Position numbers and translations under genes: made by a program. Under the pieces are notes generated by a model, which saw nothing but the letters and a program-made list of their open reading frames with translations, made no database searches and was not told the origin of the DNA. Positions 53,308 to 62,397 of a DNA stretch of 64,000 bases are shown here, in pieces. Numbering within the stretch: the first letter of the stretch is position 1; the number at the start of each line of letters is the position of its first letter. The stretch is from Streptomyces sp. Tue6028 (GTDB lineage: Bacteria > Actinomycetota > Actinomycetes > Streptomycetales > Streptomycetaceae): the NCBI RefSeq assembly GCF_002300165.1, contig NZ_MLCE01000021.1, positions 310,001 to 374,000 on the forward strand, in the 5' to 3' direction.

Positions 53308-53925
53308 ATGAGCAGCACCCCGCGCCAGCCCGTCCACCTCGCCGTCTACGACACCTTCGCCGACTGGGAGACCGGCCACACGACCGCGCACCTCGCCCGC
53401 GCCGGCTACGAGATCCGCACCGTCGGCCCCACCCGCGAACCGGTCACCACCATGGGCGGGATCCGTATCCTCCCCGACCTCGCCCTCGACGAGCTCCGCC
53501 CCGAGGACAGTTCGCTGCTCGTCCTCACCGGCGCGGACCTCTGGGACTCCGGCGACGACCTCGCCCCCTTCGCCCGCACGGCACGCACGTTCCTCGAAGC
53601 CGACGTGCCCGTGCCCGTGGCCGCGATCTGCGGCGCGACGGCGGGACTCGCACGCGAGGGCCTGCTCGACGACCGCGCCCACACCAGTGCCGTGTCCTTC
53701 TACCTCGCCGCCACCGGCTACGCGGGCGCCGAACGGTACGTGGACGCCGACGCCGTCACCGACGGCGCGCTCGTCACCGCGGGCCCCACCGAACCGGTCG
53801 CCTTCGCCCGCGAGGTGTTCCGCCTGCTCGGGGTGTACGAGGGCGAGGTCCTCGACGCCTGGTACCGGCTGTTCCACGACTCCGACGCCGAGGCGTACGC
53901 CGTCCTGGAAAAGGCCGCCCGGTGA
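53308..53925 (+). CDS. DJ-1/PfpI family protein
   Basis: 205 residues, type 1 glutamine amidotransferase-like fold. VHLAVYDTFADWETGH opens the domain, and VPVAAICGATAGLAREGLL is the nucleophile elbow with the reactive Cys. The C-terminal FAREVFRLLGVYEGEVLDAWYRLFHD is typical of the subgroup coupled to MarR genes. Members include glutaminases, isonitrile hydratases and stress proteins; activity here is unknown. ATG 53308 has GAGGAGGAG upstream. It overlaps the MarR gene by 4 bp, so the MarR protein probably represses both via the palindromes upstream. Confidence 0.87.
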   Translation: MSSTPRQPVHLAVYDTFADWETGHTTAHLARAGYEIRTVGPTREPVTTMGGIRILPDLALDELRPEDSSLLVLTGADLWDSGDDLAPFARTARTFLEADVPVPVAAICGATAGLAREGLLDDRAHTSAVSFYLAATGYAGAERYVDADAVTDGALVTAGPTEPVAFAREVFRLLGVYEGEVLDAWYRLFHDSDAEAYAVLEKAAR

Positions 53926-54401
53926 GCCGGGAGCACCAGGACCTGCTCAGCCGCAGCGCCCTCGGAGTCTTCCGCCTGAACGGTCAGTTCCTCTCCGTCG
54001 CCGAGGAGCTCGCCAGCCCGGCCGGACTGACCGCCGCCTGGTGGCAGGTGCTCGGCGCCGTGCTCACCGAACCGCTCCCGGTGTCCGGGATCGCCCGGGC
54101 CATGGGCATCACCCGGCAGAGCGTGCAGCGCATCGCCGACCTGCTGGTGGACAAGGAGCTGGCCCGGTACCTGCCCAATCCGGCCCACCGGCGCGCCAAG
54201 CTGCTCTCCCCGACGGAGTCCGGCCGCGCCGCGATCGCGCGGATCGGCCCCGGGCACGCCGCCTTCGCCGACCGGCTCGCCGAGGCGTTCGGCGAAGGAG
54301 GGCTGGCCGAGGCGGTACGCGTCCTGGAGCGCCTGTCGACGGTCCTCGACGAGCTCGCCGCGAACGTCACGGAATCACCACGCGCTGTTACGGAACCGTA
54401 G
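53922..54401 (+). CDS. MarR-family transcriptional regulator
   Basis: 159 residues. Winged HTH with AAWWQVLGAVLTEPLPVSGIARAMGITRQSVQRIADLLVDKELARYLPNPAHRRAKLLSPTESG, flanked by dimerisation helices (LLSRSALGVFRLNGQFLSVAEEL and the C-terminal AVRVLERLSTVLDELAANV). GTG 53922 overlaps the DJ-1 gene. Palindromes at 53250-53282 are the most likely autoregulatory operators. Confidence 0.92.
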   Translation: MSREHQDLLSRSALGVFRLNGQFLSVAEELASPAGLTAAWWQVLGAVLTEPLPVSGIARAMGITRQSVQRIADLLVDKELARYLPNPAHRRAKLLSPTESGRAAIARIGPGHAAFADRLAEAFGEGGLAEAVRVLERLSTVLDELAANVTESPRAVTEP

Positions 54402-54480
54402 ACACCGCCCCACCCACCTCCCCGTACGACCGGATTATCCTCGGTCTGTTGCACACACACGGGGGAAGGTGGGCGCGGGC

Positions 54481-56523
54481 ATGGAGAAGCTGGGGGCGGG
54501 GGATCCGCAGCGGATCGGCGCATATCGGCTGCTGGCTCGGCTCGGCGCGGGCGGGATGGGGCACGTGTACCTCGCCCGGTCCGACCGGGGACGCACCGTC
54601 GCGGTCAAGCTGGTGCGCGAGGAGCTCGCGGAGCAGGAGGAGTTCCGGGCCCGCTTCCGGCAGGAGGTGCAGGCCGCACGACGGGTCGGCGGGTACTGGA
54701 CCGCCCCGGTGCTCGACGCGGACACCGAGGCCGTGATCCCGTGGGTCGCCACCGGCTACGTCGCGGGGCCGTCCCTGCAGACCGTCGTCGGCCACGACCA
54801 CGGCGCGCTGCCCGAGCGCTCCGTCCGCATCCTCGCCGCCGGCCTCGCGCACGCACTCCAGGACATCCACGCCGCGGGCCTCATCCACCGCGACCTCAAG
54901 CCGTCGAACGTCCTGGTCACCATCGACGGCCCCCGCGTGATCGACTTCGGCATCGCGCGCGCCCTGGAGACGGTGACCGACGGCGGCCTCACCCGCACCG
55001 GCGCGCTCGTCGGCTCACCCGGCTTCATGGCGCCCGAGCAGGTCCGCGGCGACCGGGTCACGCCCGCCTGCGACGTGTTCTGCCTCGGCTCGGTCCTCTC
55101 GTACGCCGCCACGGGCGCCCTCCCCTTCGGGGCGGCCAACAGCGGGGTGCACGCGATGATGTTCCGCATCGCGCAGGAGGAGCCGGACCTCGAAGGCGTG
55201 CCCGAGGGGCTCGCCGACCTCGTGCGCGACTGTCTGCGCAAGGACCCGGCCGCCCGGCCGAGCCTCGCCCAGGTGCTGGAGCGCACCGGCGCGGAGGACA
55301 CGGTCTCGGACGGCCGCACCCGCGACCCGTGGCTGCCGAGCGCGTTGGTCGCCCAGCTCGGCCGGCACGCGGTGCAGCTGCTGGACACCGAGAACCCCGA
55401 CGACGGGCAGCCGCAGATGCCCGCCCTGCCGGCCGGAGCGCCTCCCGTGCCGCCGGCTCTGCCCGCCGCGCCGCCGCCCGCCGCGCCCCCGGCCCCCGAC
55501 CTGTCGAAGGCACCGCCCGCACTCCCGCCCGCACAGCCGGCCACCCCACCCCATGCTTCGCCCGAGGCCCCGCCGGAGCACGCCCCGGCCGCGGCCGAGG
55601 AGGGCGCCACCCCGCCCGCACCCGGGCAGCCCGCCCCGCTCGACCACCTGCCGACGATGGTGGCGGGCGCGGGCCCGACGCCCCCTCCGGCCGCCCCGCC
55701 GGCCACCGCGCACCCCGCGTACGGCTATCCCCAGCAGCATCCGCAGCAGCACCCCCAGCCCACCGGCCCCGCCGCGCCCCACCCCGGGTACGGCTATCCG
55801 CAGCAGGGCGGCTGGGGCGGACAGCCGGCCCCGTACGGCGCGACGCCTCCGTACGGGCCGGGCGTCGCCTCGCCGTACGGTCCCGGTGACGCGACGCCGC
55901 CGTACGGACCGGGCGGCGCCCCGCTGCCGCCCGAACCCCCGCGCAGAAGCGGCCGGTCCACCGCCCTCCTGATCGTCGTGGCGCTGGTCGTCGCGCTCGG
56001 CGCGGGCGGCAGCGTCTACGCGCTGATGAAGGGCACCGGGGGCGACAAGGACCACGACGACGCCAAGGCGTCGGCGTCCGCCTCCGGCGCGCCCACCACG
56101 CCGGGCCCGAGCACCACGGAGCCGTCCACGGCCTCCCAGTCGCCCAGCGCGCAGGAGTCGACGGACGGCACCATCCCGGACGAGTTCCTCGGCACCTGGA
56201 ACACCAGCATCGACAACGCGACGGGACACAACACCCGCCGGCTCACGATCCAGCAGGGCAAGGTCGGGGACACCGTGCTGTCCCTCGTCGCGGACGGCCC
56301 GGCCGGCAGCGGCACCTACCACTGCGTCTTCGAGGCCAGGCTCGCCGAGGAGCCCTCCGCGGGCGGCCCTCTGGAGATCAGCGCCTCCGACGTCACCGTC
56401 GGAGAGCCGGCCACGTCCTGCTCGCCGGGCGCGGCCTCCGAGGTCACCCTCCTCTCGGACGGCCGGCTGCGCCGCGTGAACAAGGACTCGGGCGAGGCCC
56501 TGACGTACACGAAGGGCGGCTGA
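54481..56523 (+). CDS. Transmembrane serine/threonine protein kinase (PknB-like)
   Basis: About 680 residues. Kinase domain about 10-270: LGAGGMGHVYLARS (Gly loop), TVAVKLV (Lys), LIHRDLKPSNVLV (catalytic Asp 138), VIDFGIARAL, GFMAPEQVRGD and DVFCLGSVLSYAATG. A Pro/Ala-rich linker of about 200 residues with PYG(P/A) repeats leads to one membrane segment (TALLIVVALVVALGAGGSVYAL), a Ser/Thr linker and an outside domain of about 120 residues with two Cys (YHCVFEARL ... TSCSPG). No PASTA repeats. ATG 54481 is preferred to GTG 54469. Its ligand and targets are unknown. Confidence 0.92.
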   Translation: MEKLGAGDPQRIGAYRLLARLGAGGMGHVYLARSDRGRTVAVKLVREELAEQEEFRARFRQEVQAARRVGGYWTAPVLDADTEAVIPWVATGYVAGPSLQTVVGHDHGALPERSVRILAAGLAHALQDIHAAGLIHRDLKPSNVLVTIDGPRVIDFGIARALETVTDGGLTRTGALVGSPGFMAPEQVRGDRVTPACDVFCLGSVLSYAATGALPFGAANSGVHAMMFRIAQEEPDLEGVPEGLADLVRDCLRKDPAARPSLAQVLERTGAEDTVSDGRTRDPWLPSALVAQLGRHAVQLLDTENPDDGQPQMPALPAGAPPVPPALPAAPPPAAPPAPDLSKAPPALPPAQPATPPHASPEAPPEHAPAAAEEGATPPAPGQPAPLDHLPTMVAGAGPTPPPAAPPATAHPAYGYPQQHPQQHPQPTGPAAPHPGYGYPQQGGWGGQPAPYGATPPYGPGVASPYGPGDATPPYGPGGAPLPPEPPRRSGRSTALLIVVALVVALGAGGSVYALMKGTGGDKDHDDAKASASASGAPTTPGPSTTEPSTASQSPSAQESTDGTIPDEFLGTWNTSIDNATGHNTRRLTIQQGKVGDTVLSLVADGPAGSGTYHCVFEARLAEEPSAGGPLEISASDVTVGEPATSCSPGAASEVTLLSDGRLRRVNKDSGEALTYTKGG

Positions 56524-56650
56524 AAGCGCCCTGGGAAGGGCCTCCAACTCGCTTGACGTGAAACCCCGTTGAAGTTCACCTCGCGTATGCCGGGGGTTCC
56601 CGGGCCAGGTCGTACCGTGACCGGACGACAGGCTCGGGGGAGTGGCTCAC

Positions 56651-58183
56651 GTGGAGTGGCTGAGCGCGGAGAACGTCGTGGCCGTGGCGACGGCCGTCGT
56701 CGGCATCGTGGCCTCCGCCGGCATGGTCTGGTACGAGCGCCGGGTGCCGCGCCGCAAGAGGATCGGCTACCGGGTGCAGATGGACAACCCGATAGGCGAC
56801 GACGTGCGTTCGGGCCGCGCCAACGTAAGGCTCGGGCTGTTCGACGAGACACCGGGCATGACGGACGCCACCCTGGTGCTGCTGCGCATCGAGAACGACG
56901 GCTCGCAGAGCATCGCCGGGGACGACTACACCAGTCGCGAACGGCACGGCCTGACCGCCGTGTTCACCGACCGGACCATCCGCGGTGTGTCCGTCACCCA
57001 GCCGCCCGGCACCGACCACCTCATGGACCACTTCACGCCGGCCGCGGGCCTCAGCTACGAGGACGGCGTGCTGCGCATCCCGCGCGTGCCGCTCAACCGG
57101 GGTGAGCACTTCAAGCTGCTCGTGCTGCTGTCCGGCGGGGACGTGGGGCGCGGGATCCGGCTGATCGGCGGGCTGCGGGACGGCGAGGTCAGCCCCAACC
57201 GCAGCACCACTCCCGACGATCAGCCGCCCCTGTTCAGCCGTGCCGCCCGGCTGATCACCGTGCTGCTGACGGTGTGCGTCGTCACGCTCGCGCTGATCGT
57301 CGTGCTGCGCGACGACAGCCCGCCCCCGATCGGCTGCGAGCGGGGCACCCTCAAGGTCACCGGTTCCACCGCCTTCGAACCGGTGATGCGGGAACTCGCC
57401 GAGAAGTACGAGGAGGACTGCGCGGGCGCCACCGTCACCGTGGACCCGCACGGCAGTACGGCCGGCGTACGTGAACTCGCCGCGGCGGGCGCGAAGTCGG
57501 GCAGCGGATCCCCGGCCGTCGTCGCCCTCTCCGACGGCCCCAAGCCGAGCGGTTTCCCGGAGCTGCGCGAGAACCGGGTCGCGGTCTCGGTCTTCGCGCT
57601 CGTCGTCAACGACGACATCGGGGTCAAGAACCTCTCCCTCGCCGACGTACGGCGCCTCTACCGCGGCGAGATCAGGAACTGGAAGCAGCTCGGCGGGCCC
57701 GACCGGCCCGTCCTGCTGGTCAGCCGTGACGCCAACTCCGGTACCCGGCAGGTCTTCCAGCGGCGCGTGCTCGCGCGGGGCGAGATCGCGAACTCCTCGC
57801 TGGACTGCGTCCACAAGGACGATGCGACCGCTCCGGTCGTGCGCTGCGAACTCGACTCCACCGAGCAGGTGCTGAGCACGGTCGCCCGGCTGCCCGGGGC
57901 GATCGGCTACAGCGAACTGAACAACGCCACCGGCCGCCGTGGCCTGCACCAGCTCACCCTGGACGGCCACACCCCGTCCGTGGAGGCGCTGGAACACGGC
58001 TCCTCCGCGTACCCGTACCGGGAGATCGAGTACGCCTACACGTTCGGCCAGCCGCCCGCCGACTCCCTCGCCTCCAGCTTCCTCTCCTACGTCAGCCGGG
58101 GCAGCGGCCAGGACGTGATCCGCACACACGGGCACCTGCCGTGCGGGACACCGGTGGGACTGCGGATCTGCGGCGAGGGCTGA
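56651..58183 (+). CDS. Membrane-anchored PstS-like substrate-binding protein
   Basis: 510 residues. An N-terminal membrane segment (VVAVATAVVGIVASAGMVWY), a cytoplasmic domain of about 170 residues (YRVQMDNPIGDDVRSGRANVRLG ... GEHFKLLVLLSGG), a second membrane segment (LITVLLTVCVVTLALIVVL) and an outside PBP type 2 domain: KVTGSTAFEPVMRELAEKY, GSTAGVRELAAAGA, LSLADVRRLYRGEIRNWKQLGG and SRDANSGTRQVFQRR, the phosphate-binding pattern. GTG 56651 has GGGGGAG 8 bp upstream; GTG 56642 overlaps that site. It follows the kinase gene by 127 bp and may sense phosphate (inference). Confidence 0.82.
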   Translation: MEWLSAENVVAVATAVVGIVASAGMVWYERRVPRRKRIGYRVQMDNPIGDDVRSGRANVRLGLFDETPGMTDATLVLLRIENDGSQSIAGDDYTSRERHGLTAVFTDRTIRGVSVTQPPGTDHLMDHFTPAAGLSYEDGVLRIPRVPLNRGEHFKLLVLLSGGDVGRGIRLIGGLRDGEVSPNRSTTPDDQPPLFSRAARLITVLLTVCVVTLALIVVLRDDSPPPIGCERGTLKVTGSTAFEPVMRELAEKYEEDCAGATVTVDPHGSTAGVRELAAAGAKSGSGSPAVVALSDGPKPSGFPELRENRVAVSVFALVVNDDIGVKNLSLADVRRLYRGEIRNWKQLGGPDRPVLLVSRDANSGTRQVFQRRVLARGEIANSSLDCVHKDDATAPVVRCELDSTEQVLSTVARLPGAIGYSELNNATGRRGLHQLTLDGHTPSVEALEHGSSAYPYREIEYAYTFGQPPADSLASSFLSYVSRGSGQDVIRTHGHLPCGTPVGLRICGEG

Positions 58184-58223
58184 CGGCCGACGCACCCGAC
58201 CTTGCTCGGCACCCCCGACACTC

Positions 58224-58287
58224 CCCGGCGACCCGGCGACCCGGCGACCCGGCGACCCGGCGACCCGGCGACCCGGCGACCCGGCGA
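58224..58287 (+). repeat. Eight perfect copies of CCCGGCGA
   Basis: A short tandem array of exact 8-bp units between two convergent genes. A trailing CCC remains before the pattern breaks. Confidence 0.95.
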
Positions 58288-58324
58288 CCCGACCAGGGTC
58301 AGGTGCCCACCCGGATCCGGAGAC

Positions 58325-59065
58325 CTAACGGGGCTCCGGAGGCCGCTGCCGCGGCATGTTCGGCCGCGCGCCCGGAGGCAGCGGGGTGCGCCCCGGAGGC
58401 ACCGCCTCGGTGCGCGGCGCGCCCGACAGCGACGACTGGATCCCCATGGGCGCCGAGCCCGTCCGGAACTCGACCATCCAGTCCGCCGTCTCCGCCCGCA
58501 CCAGCTCCGTGACGTCCTCGCAGAACCGCCGCAGCACGCCGAGACACCGCTCCGCGGCCTCTCCGGCCGTCCCCTCCGTCGGCCCGAGGACCTCCCGCAC
58601 GCTCTCGGACGCCCAGTCGAACTGGAGTACCTGGAGCCGCCGGTGCACGGCCTGGGCCGTGGCCACGTCCCTTATCCACCCCGAGGTCACCCCGAAGAAC
58701 CGGTCACCGGCCACGCACGCGACCCCGAGGAGCAGCGCCAGATAGCCCCAGGGGGCGACCCCGCCCACCACCCCGGTGAGATCGAGCAGCGGAGCGGCCG
58801 CCCCGGACACGGCCCCGAGGGCCGCCCCGCAGCGCAGCACCCGCGCCCCGCGCCGCTTCCACACGCGGTCGGACAGGTACCAGGAGGCCGTGTCGAGCGC
58901 GCCGCGCTCCACCCACCGGTACAGCTCGTGGAGCCGCTCCGCGGGTTCGCCCCAGTCCCCCAGCGGGAACGGCCGGCCGGTCAGATCGCCCGGCACCAGC
59001 TCGGCCGCCCCGTCGCCCCGCCCGTCCTGGGGCGGCCCCTCGGGCTGCATCTCCGGCTGACTCAC
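58325..59065 (-). CDS. SLATT-like two-membrane-segment protein
   Basis: 246 residues. RLHELYRWVERGALDTASWYLSDRVWKRRGARVLR leads to two adjacent membrane segments (VLRCGAALGAVSGAAAPLL, WGYLALLLGVACVAGDRFFG), then helices TAQAVHRRLQVLQFDWASESVREVLG and CLGVLRRFCEDVTELVRAETADWMVEFR. This matches SLATT proteins, two-TM modules proposed to form pores. Pro-rich ends flank the domain. SLATT domains in defence islands partner nucleotide-sensing proteins; here neighbours are core genes (ybaB-recR), so a housekeeping role is likelier. ATG 59065 is the start. Confidence 0.72.
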   Translation of the reverse strand: MSQPEMQPEGPPQDGRGDGAAELVPGDLTGRPFPLGDWGEPAERLHELYRWVERGALDTASWYLSDRVWKRRGARVLRCGAALGAVSGAAAPLLDLTGVVGGVAPWGYLALLLGVACVAGDRFFGVTSGWIRDVATAQAVHRRLQVLQFDWASESVREVLGPTEGTAGEAAERCLGVLRRFCEDVTELVRAETADWMVEFRTGSAPMGIQSSLSGAPRTEAVPPGRTPLPPGARPNMPRQRPPEPR

Positions 59066-59341
59066 CCGGCACTCCCTACTGACGACGGTGACGGCAGTGA
59101 CGACGGCGTGTGACGTCGTGTGACGCCTGGTGCAAAAGCGCCGGACCCTTCCTACCTCCCAATGGGTGGCGATGGACCGGGTTTCATCGCTTTTCCGCCC
59201 GGAAGTGGGTCTTGATCAGGTATAGGACTCCCGACGCTCTCACTCGAAAGAGTGCTTGGGCGACGGGCCCGTCGAGCACGTAGGCTCAAGCTGGACAGGA
59301 AAAACGGTCCACTCAGCCGTACTCGAAACCAGGAGCTGATC

Positions 59342-59686
59342 GTGATTCCCGGTGGTGGCCAGCCCAATATGCAGCAGTTGCTCCAGCAGGCCCAGAAGAT
59401 GCAGCAGGACCTGGCGAACGCGCAGGAGGAGCTGGCGCGGACGGAGGTCGACGGCCAGGCGGGCGGCGGCCTGGTGAAGGCGACCGTGACGGGCTCCGGA
59501 GAACTCCGCGGCCTGGTGATCGACCCGAAGGCGGTCGACCCCGAGGACACGGAGACGCTCGCCGACCTGATCGTCGCGGCCGTCCAGGCGGCCAACGAGA
59601 ACGCCCAGACGCTCCAGCAGCAGAAGCTCGGCCCGCTCACCCAGGGCCTCGGCGGCGGCAGCGGCATCCCCGGCCTGCCGTTCTGA
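59342..59686 (+). CDS. YbaB/EbfC family nucleoid-associated protein
   Basis: 114 residues. [88 protein letters not shown] matches YbaB, a dimeric DNA-binding protein commonly encoded just before recR. A Gly-rich tail ends it. GTG 59342 follows AGGAG (59331-59335) by 6 bp; longer frames upstream lack a site. It should be co-transcribed with recR, 108 bp on. Confidence 0.94.
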   Translation: MIPGGGQPNMQQLLQQAQKMQQDLANAQEELARTEVDGQAGGGLVKATVTGSGELRGLVIDPKAVDPEDTETLADLIVAAVQAANENAQTLQQQKLGPLTQGLGGGSGIPGLPF

Positions 59687-59794
59687 GACCGGCGTGCCGT
59701 TCTGAGGCTCGGCCTGCCTTTCTAAGACGGGCGGCAGCCAACTACCGTACGCACAGGGACGAAGCAGGATTCAGGAACCAGGAAAGGCAGTCCG

Positions 59795-60394
59795 TTGTAC
59801 GAAGGCGTGGTCCAGGACCTCATCGACGAACTGGGGCGGCTCCCCGGCGTCGGTCCCAAGAGCGCGCAGCGGATCGCCTTCCACATCCTGCAGGCCGAGC
59901 CGACGGACGTGCGGCGCCTCGCGCAGGCCCTCATGGAGGTCAAGGCGAAGGTCCGCTTCTGCGCGACCTGCGGCAACGTGGCGCAGGAAGAGCTGTGCAA
60001 CATCTGCCGCGACCCGCGCCGGGACCTCTCGGTGATCTGTGTGGTCGAGGAGCCCAAGGACGTCGTCGCGATCGAGCGGACACGCGAGTTCCGCGGCAGG
60101 TACCACGTGCTGGGCGGCGCGATCAGCCCCATCGAGGGCGTCGGCCCCGACGACCTGCGGATAAGGGAATTGCTGGCCCGTCTCGCCGACGGCACGGTCA
60201 CGGAACTCATCCTCGCCACCGACCCGAACCTGGAGGGCGAGGCCACGGCCACGTACCTCGCCCGCATGATCAAGCCCATGGGCCTCAAGGTCACCCGCCT
60301 GGCCAGCGGCCTCCCGGTGGGTGGCGACCTGGAATACGCGGACGAGGTCACGCTCGGCCGCGCCTTCGAGGGGAGACGACTCCTAGATGTCTGA
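59795..60394 (+). CDS. recR: Recombination protein RecR
   Basis: 199 residues. Acts with RecF/RecO to load RecA at gaps. The helix-hairpin-helix part [24 protein letters not shown], the Cys4 zinc finger [18 protein letters not shown], the Toprim domain [15 protein letters not shown] with [21 protein letters not shown], and the end [30 protein letters not shown] are all present. TTG 59795 follows GGAAAGG and gives the standard N-terminus [10 protein letters not shown]. It overlaps the DUF5063 gene by 8 bp. Confidence 0.97.
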   Translation: MYEGVVQDLIDELGRLPGVGPKSAQRIAFHILQAEPTDVRRLAQALMEVKAKVRFCATCGNVAQEELCNICRDPRRDLSVICVVEEPKDVVAIERTREFRGRYHVLGGAISPIEGVGPDDLRIRELLARLADGTVTELILATDPNLEGEATATYLARMIKPMGLKVTRLASGLPVGGDLEYADEVTLGRAFEGRRLLDV

Positions 60395-61046
60395 CGCCAC
60401 GCTGCACGCGACCAGTCAGGACCCCGACGACTTCGTGGTCCAGATCGCGGACCAGGTAGAGAGCTTCCTGGTCGCCGTCACCGAGGTGGCCAAGGGCGAC
60501 GAGCCGGACTCGGCCGTGCCCTTCCTCCTCCTGGAGGTCTCCCAGCTCCTCCTGGCCGGCGGCCGTCTCGGCGCACACGAGGACATCGTCCCCGAGGAGC
60601 GCTACGAGCCCGATCTGGGCCCCGAGCCGGACGTCGACGAGCTCCGCGAGCGCCTCGCGGTGATGCTGGAGCCGATCGACGTGTATTCGGAGGTCTTCGA
60701 CCCGTACGAGCCCCGCAAGGCGCCGGTCGCCTGCCGGATCTCCGACGACCTCGCCGACGTCATCACCGACCTCCGCCACGGCATGGCCCACTACCGCGCG
60801 GGCCGCACCACGGAGGCCCTGTGGTGGTGGCAGTTCTCGTACTTCTCCAACTGGGGTTCCACGGCCTCGGCCTCCCTGCGCGCCCTTCAGTCCGTGGTGG
60901 CGCACGTGCGCCTGAACCAGCCCCTGGACGACCTGAACGGCCTGGACACCGACCAGGATCTCGGCGACGACGCGCTCGCCGAGGAGGCCGGCAAGGTCAT
61001 GGTGGAGGAGATCGCGGGCCCGCTGGGCCTGCGCCCGGTCAAGTAG
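60387..61046 (+). CDS. DUF5063 domain-containing protein
   Basis: 219 residues, soluble and acidic. [62 protein letters not shown] and [43 protein letters not shown] are characteristic of DUF5063, an actinobacterial helical family routinely encoded after recR. Function unknown. ATG 60387 lies within the end of recR, implying translational coupling. Confidence 0.85.
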   Translation: MSDATLHATSQDPDDFVVQIADQVESFLVAVTEVAKGDEPDSAVPFLLLEVSQLLLAGGRLGAHEDIVPEERYEPDLGPEPDVDELRERLAVMLEPIDVYSEVFDPYEPRKAPVACRISDDLADVITDLRHGMAHYRAGRTTEALWWWQFSYFSNWGSTASASLRALQSVVAHVRLNQPLDDLNGLDTDQDLGDDALAEEAGKVMVEEIAGPLGLRPVK

Positions 61047-61252
61047 CGACAGCCGCCCGTGACGGCGGTTCGTCGTGCCGCCGGCCGACCGAGACGCCGA
61101 TCGGCCGTGACGGCGGTTCGTCGTCACGGCGGCGGGCAAAGACCGAGGCCGGCAGTGTCGGCAGCGGGTCGTGACAGCCGTCGACGCTGACGGCCGGCGC
61201 CCGTGACAGCCGTCGACCCCGACAGCCACTCGCTGCGACCGCGGTAGGCCAT

Positions 61253-61282
61253 GACGGCGGCCCGCCCGTGCGGGCCGCCGTC
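61253..61282 (-). terminator. Terminator of the TauE/SafE gene
   Basis: A perfect 13-bp stem GACGGCGGCCCGC / GCGGGCCGCCGTC with a CCGT loop, 7 bp after the stop. It may also stop transcription from the DUF5063 gene. Between 61047 and 61252 are direct repeats CCGTGACGGCGGTTCGTCGT (61058-61077, 61105-61124) and CGTGACAGCCGTCGAC (61170-61185, 61202-61217). Confidence 0.85.
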
Positions 61283-61289
61283 GGCGTCG

Positions 61290-62027
61290 TCACCGCAGCT
61301 CCCACAGCCCCTTGCCCAGCGTCGTGACCCCGCCGGCCAGCGCGAGCCCCAGGACCAGGAGCCGGGCCCGTCTCTCCGGCAGCCATCGCGCGAGGGCCCG
61401 TCCGGCCAGGGACCCCGCGACCATCCCCGCGATCGCGAGCGCCCACACCGGCGGGCCGAGCCGCGGCACCCCGTTCGCGGCCACCGAGAACGCGTTCACC
61501 AGCACCCCGTAGAACTGCGCGTTCGGCACGAACTCCCGTACCGTCCAACCCGCGTTGACGGCGTACAGGGACACCGGAGGGCCGCCCACCCCGGCCGCCG
61601 AGTTCATGAAACCGCCCAGGGCCCCCGCGGCCACCGCGCCCCCGCCGCCGCGCAGGGCGGGCACCTGGGCGCCCCGCATCACGAGCGCCACCGCCACCGT
61701 CACCAGCGCACCCATGCAGGCGAGCAGCGCGGGTTCGGGGAGCCGCCGGGCCAGCCAGGTCCCGGCCGGGACGGTGCACGCCGCCGCCGCGCACAGCGGC
61801 ACCATCGCGCCGAGCCGCACCCGCCGCCAGCCGCCCGCGAGTCCGACCACGCTGATCACGCCCGCCGCGCAGTTCGCGAGGACGACGCCCTCGGCGGGAC
61901 CGAGCAGCAGCACCAGCGCGGGCACGGCCACCAGGGCGAAGCCCATGCCGGTGAGCCACTGCACGCCCGACCCCAGCAGCACGATCCCGCCCAGCAGGAG
62001 ACTGTCCGCCCAACCACCACCCGTCAC
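61290..62027 (-). CDS. TauE/SafE-family (sulfite exporter) membrane protein
   Basis: 245 residues with seven to eight membrane segments. LLLGGIVLLGSGVQWLTGMGFALVAVPALVLLLGPAEGV is the first of the two family repeats and GGFMNSAAGVGGPPVSLYAVNAGW the second, with the conserved GxGG. The family moves organosulfonates, sulfite or other small anions; direction and substrate are not deducible. GTG 62027 is the first start in frame. No sulfur metabolism genes adjoin it. Confidence 0.88.
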   Translation of the reverse strand: MTGGGWADSLLLGGIVLLGSGVQWLTGMGFALVAVPALVLLLGPAEGVVLANCAAGVISVVGLAGGWRRVRLGAMVPLCAAAACTVPAGTWLARRLPEPALLACMGALVTVAVALVMRGAQVPALRGGGGAVAAGALGGFMNSAAGVGGPPVSLYAVNAGWTVREFVPNAQFYGVLVNAFSVAANGVPRLGPPVWALAIAGMVAGSLAGRALARWLPERRARLLVLGLALAGGVTTLGKGLWELR

Positions 62028-62397
62028 GCCCGACAGCGTCTTCCCGCGGGCACCGCGCGATCAACACCCGTGCAGGCCCGGACATCGCCCGGGAGGCCCG
62101 GACATCGCCCGACAGGGGCGGACGGGGCGCCGCGGACGGCCGGATCGCCGCCCTCCCGTGTGACACGGGGCACTTTCCGGAGTGGCGCGGCCGACCTGCG
62201 GGCAGGTGCCGTGTCGGAGCGGCCGGACCCGCCCCGCCCGAGGAGCCCTGACGACTCCGTCGGTCCGTTGGTCCGAGTGATCACGTCGTGAGCGGGACAT
62301 CTCACGATGCGATATCTCGGAGGGGAAATCCGGCCGCTCGTTAAACTGAGCCGACCGCAGTTGTGCGGTGCAGAGACGGATTGAGCGAGGAGCGCAC
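62028..62397. other. Upstream region of the ask-asd operon
   Basis: 370 bp without a gene. An 18-bp direct repeat AGGCCCGGACATCGCCCG (62074-62091, 62094-62111) lies near the TauE start. Closer to ask is an unusually AT-rich segment (62297-62323, ACATCTCACGATGCGATATCTCGGAGG) with CTC repeated, and GTTAAACTGAG (62340-62350); these are promoter or operator candidates. GAGGAG at 62387-62392 is the ask ribosome binding site. Confidence 0.45.

Noticed and set aside
59066-59341. Possible signal recognition particle RNA before ybaB
   Set aside because: Some Actinobacteria have this RNA near dnaX-ybaB, and GACCGGGTTT...CCCGGAAG looked suggestive, but the conserved GGAAGCAGC-type loop is absent. Only a small GAAA-loop hairpin (59241-59254) and the palindrome GACGGGCCCGTC (59262-59273) are seen.
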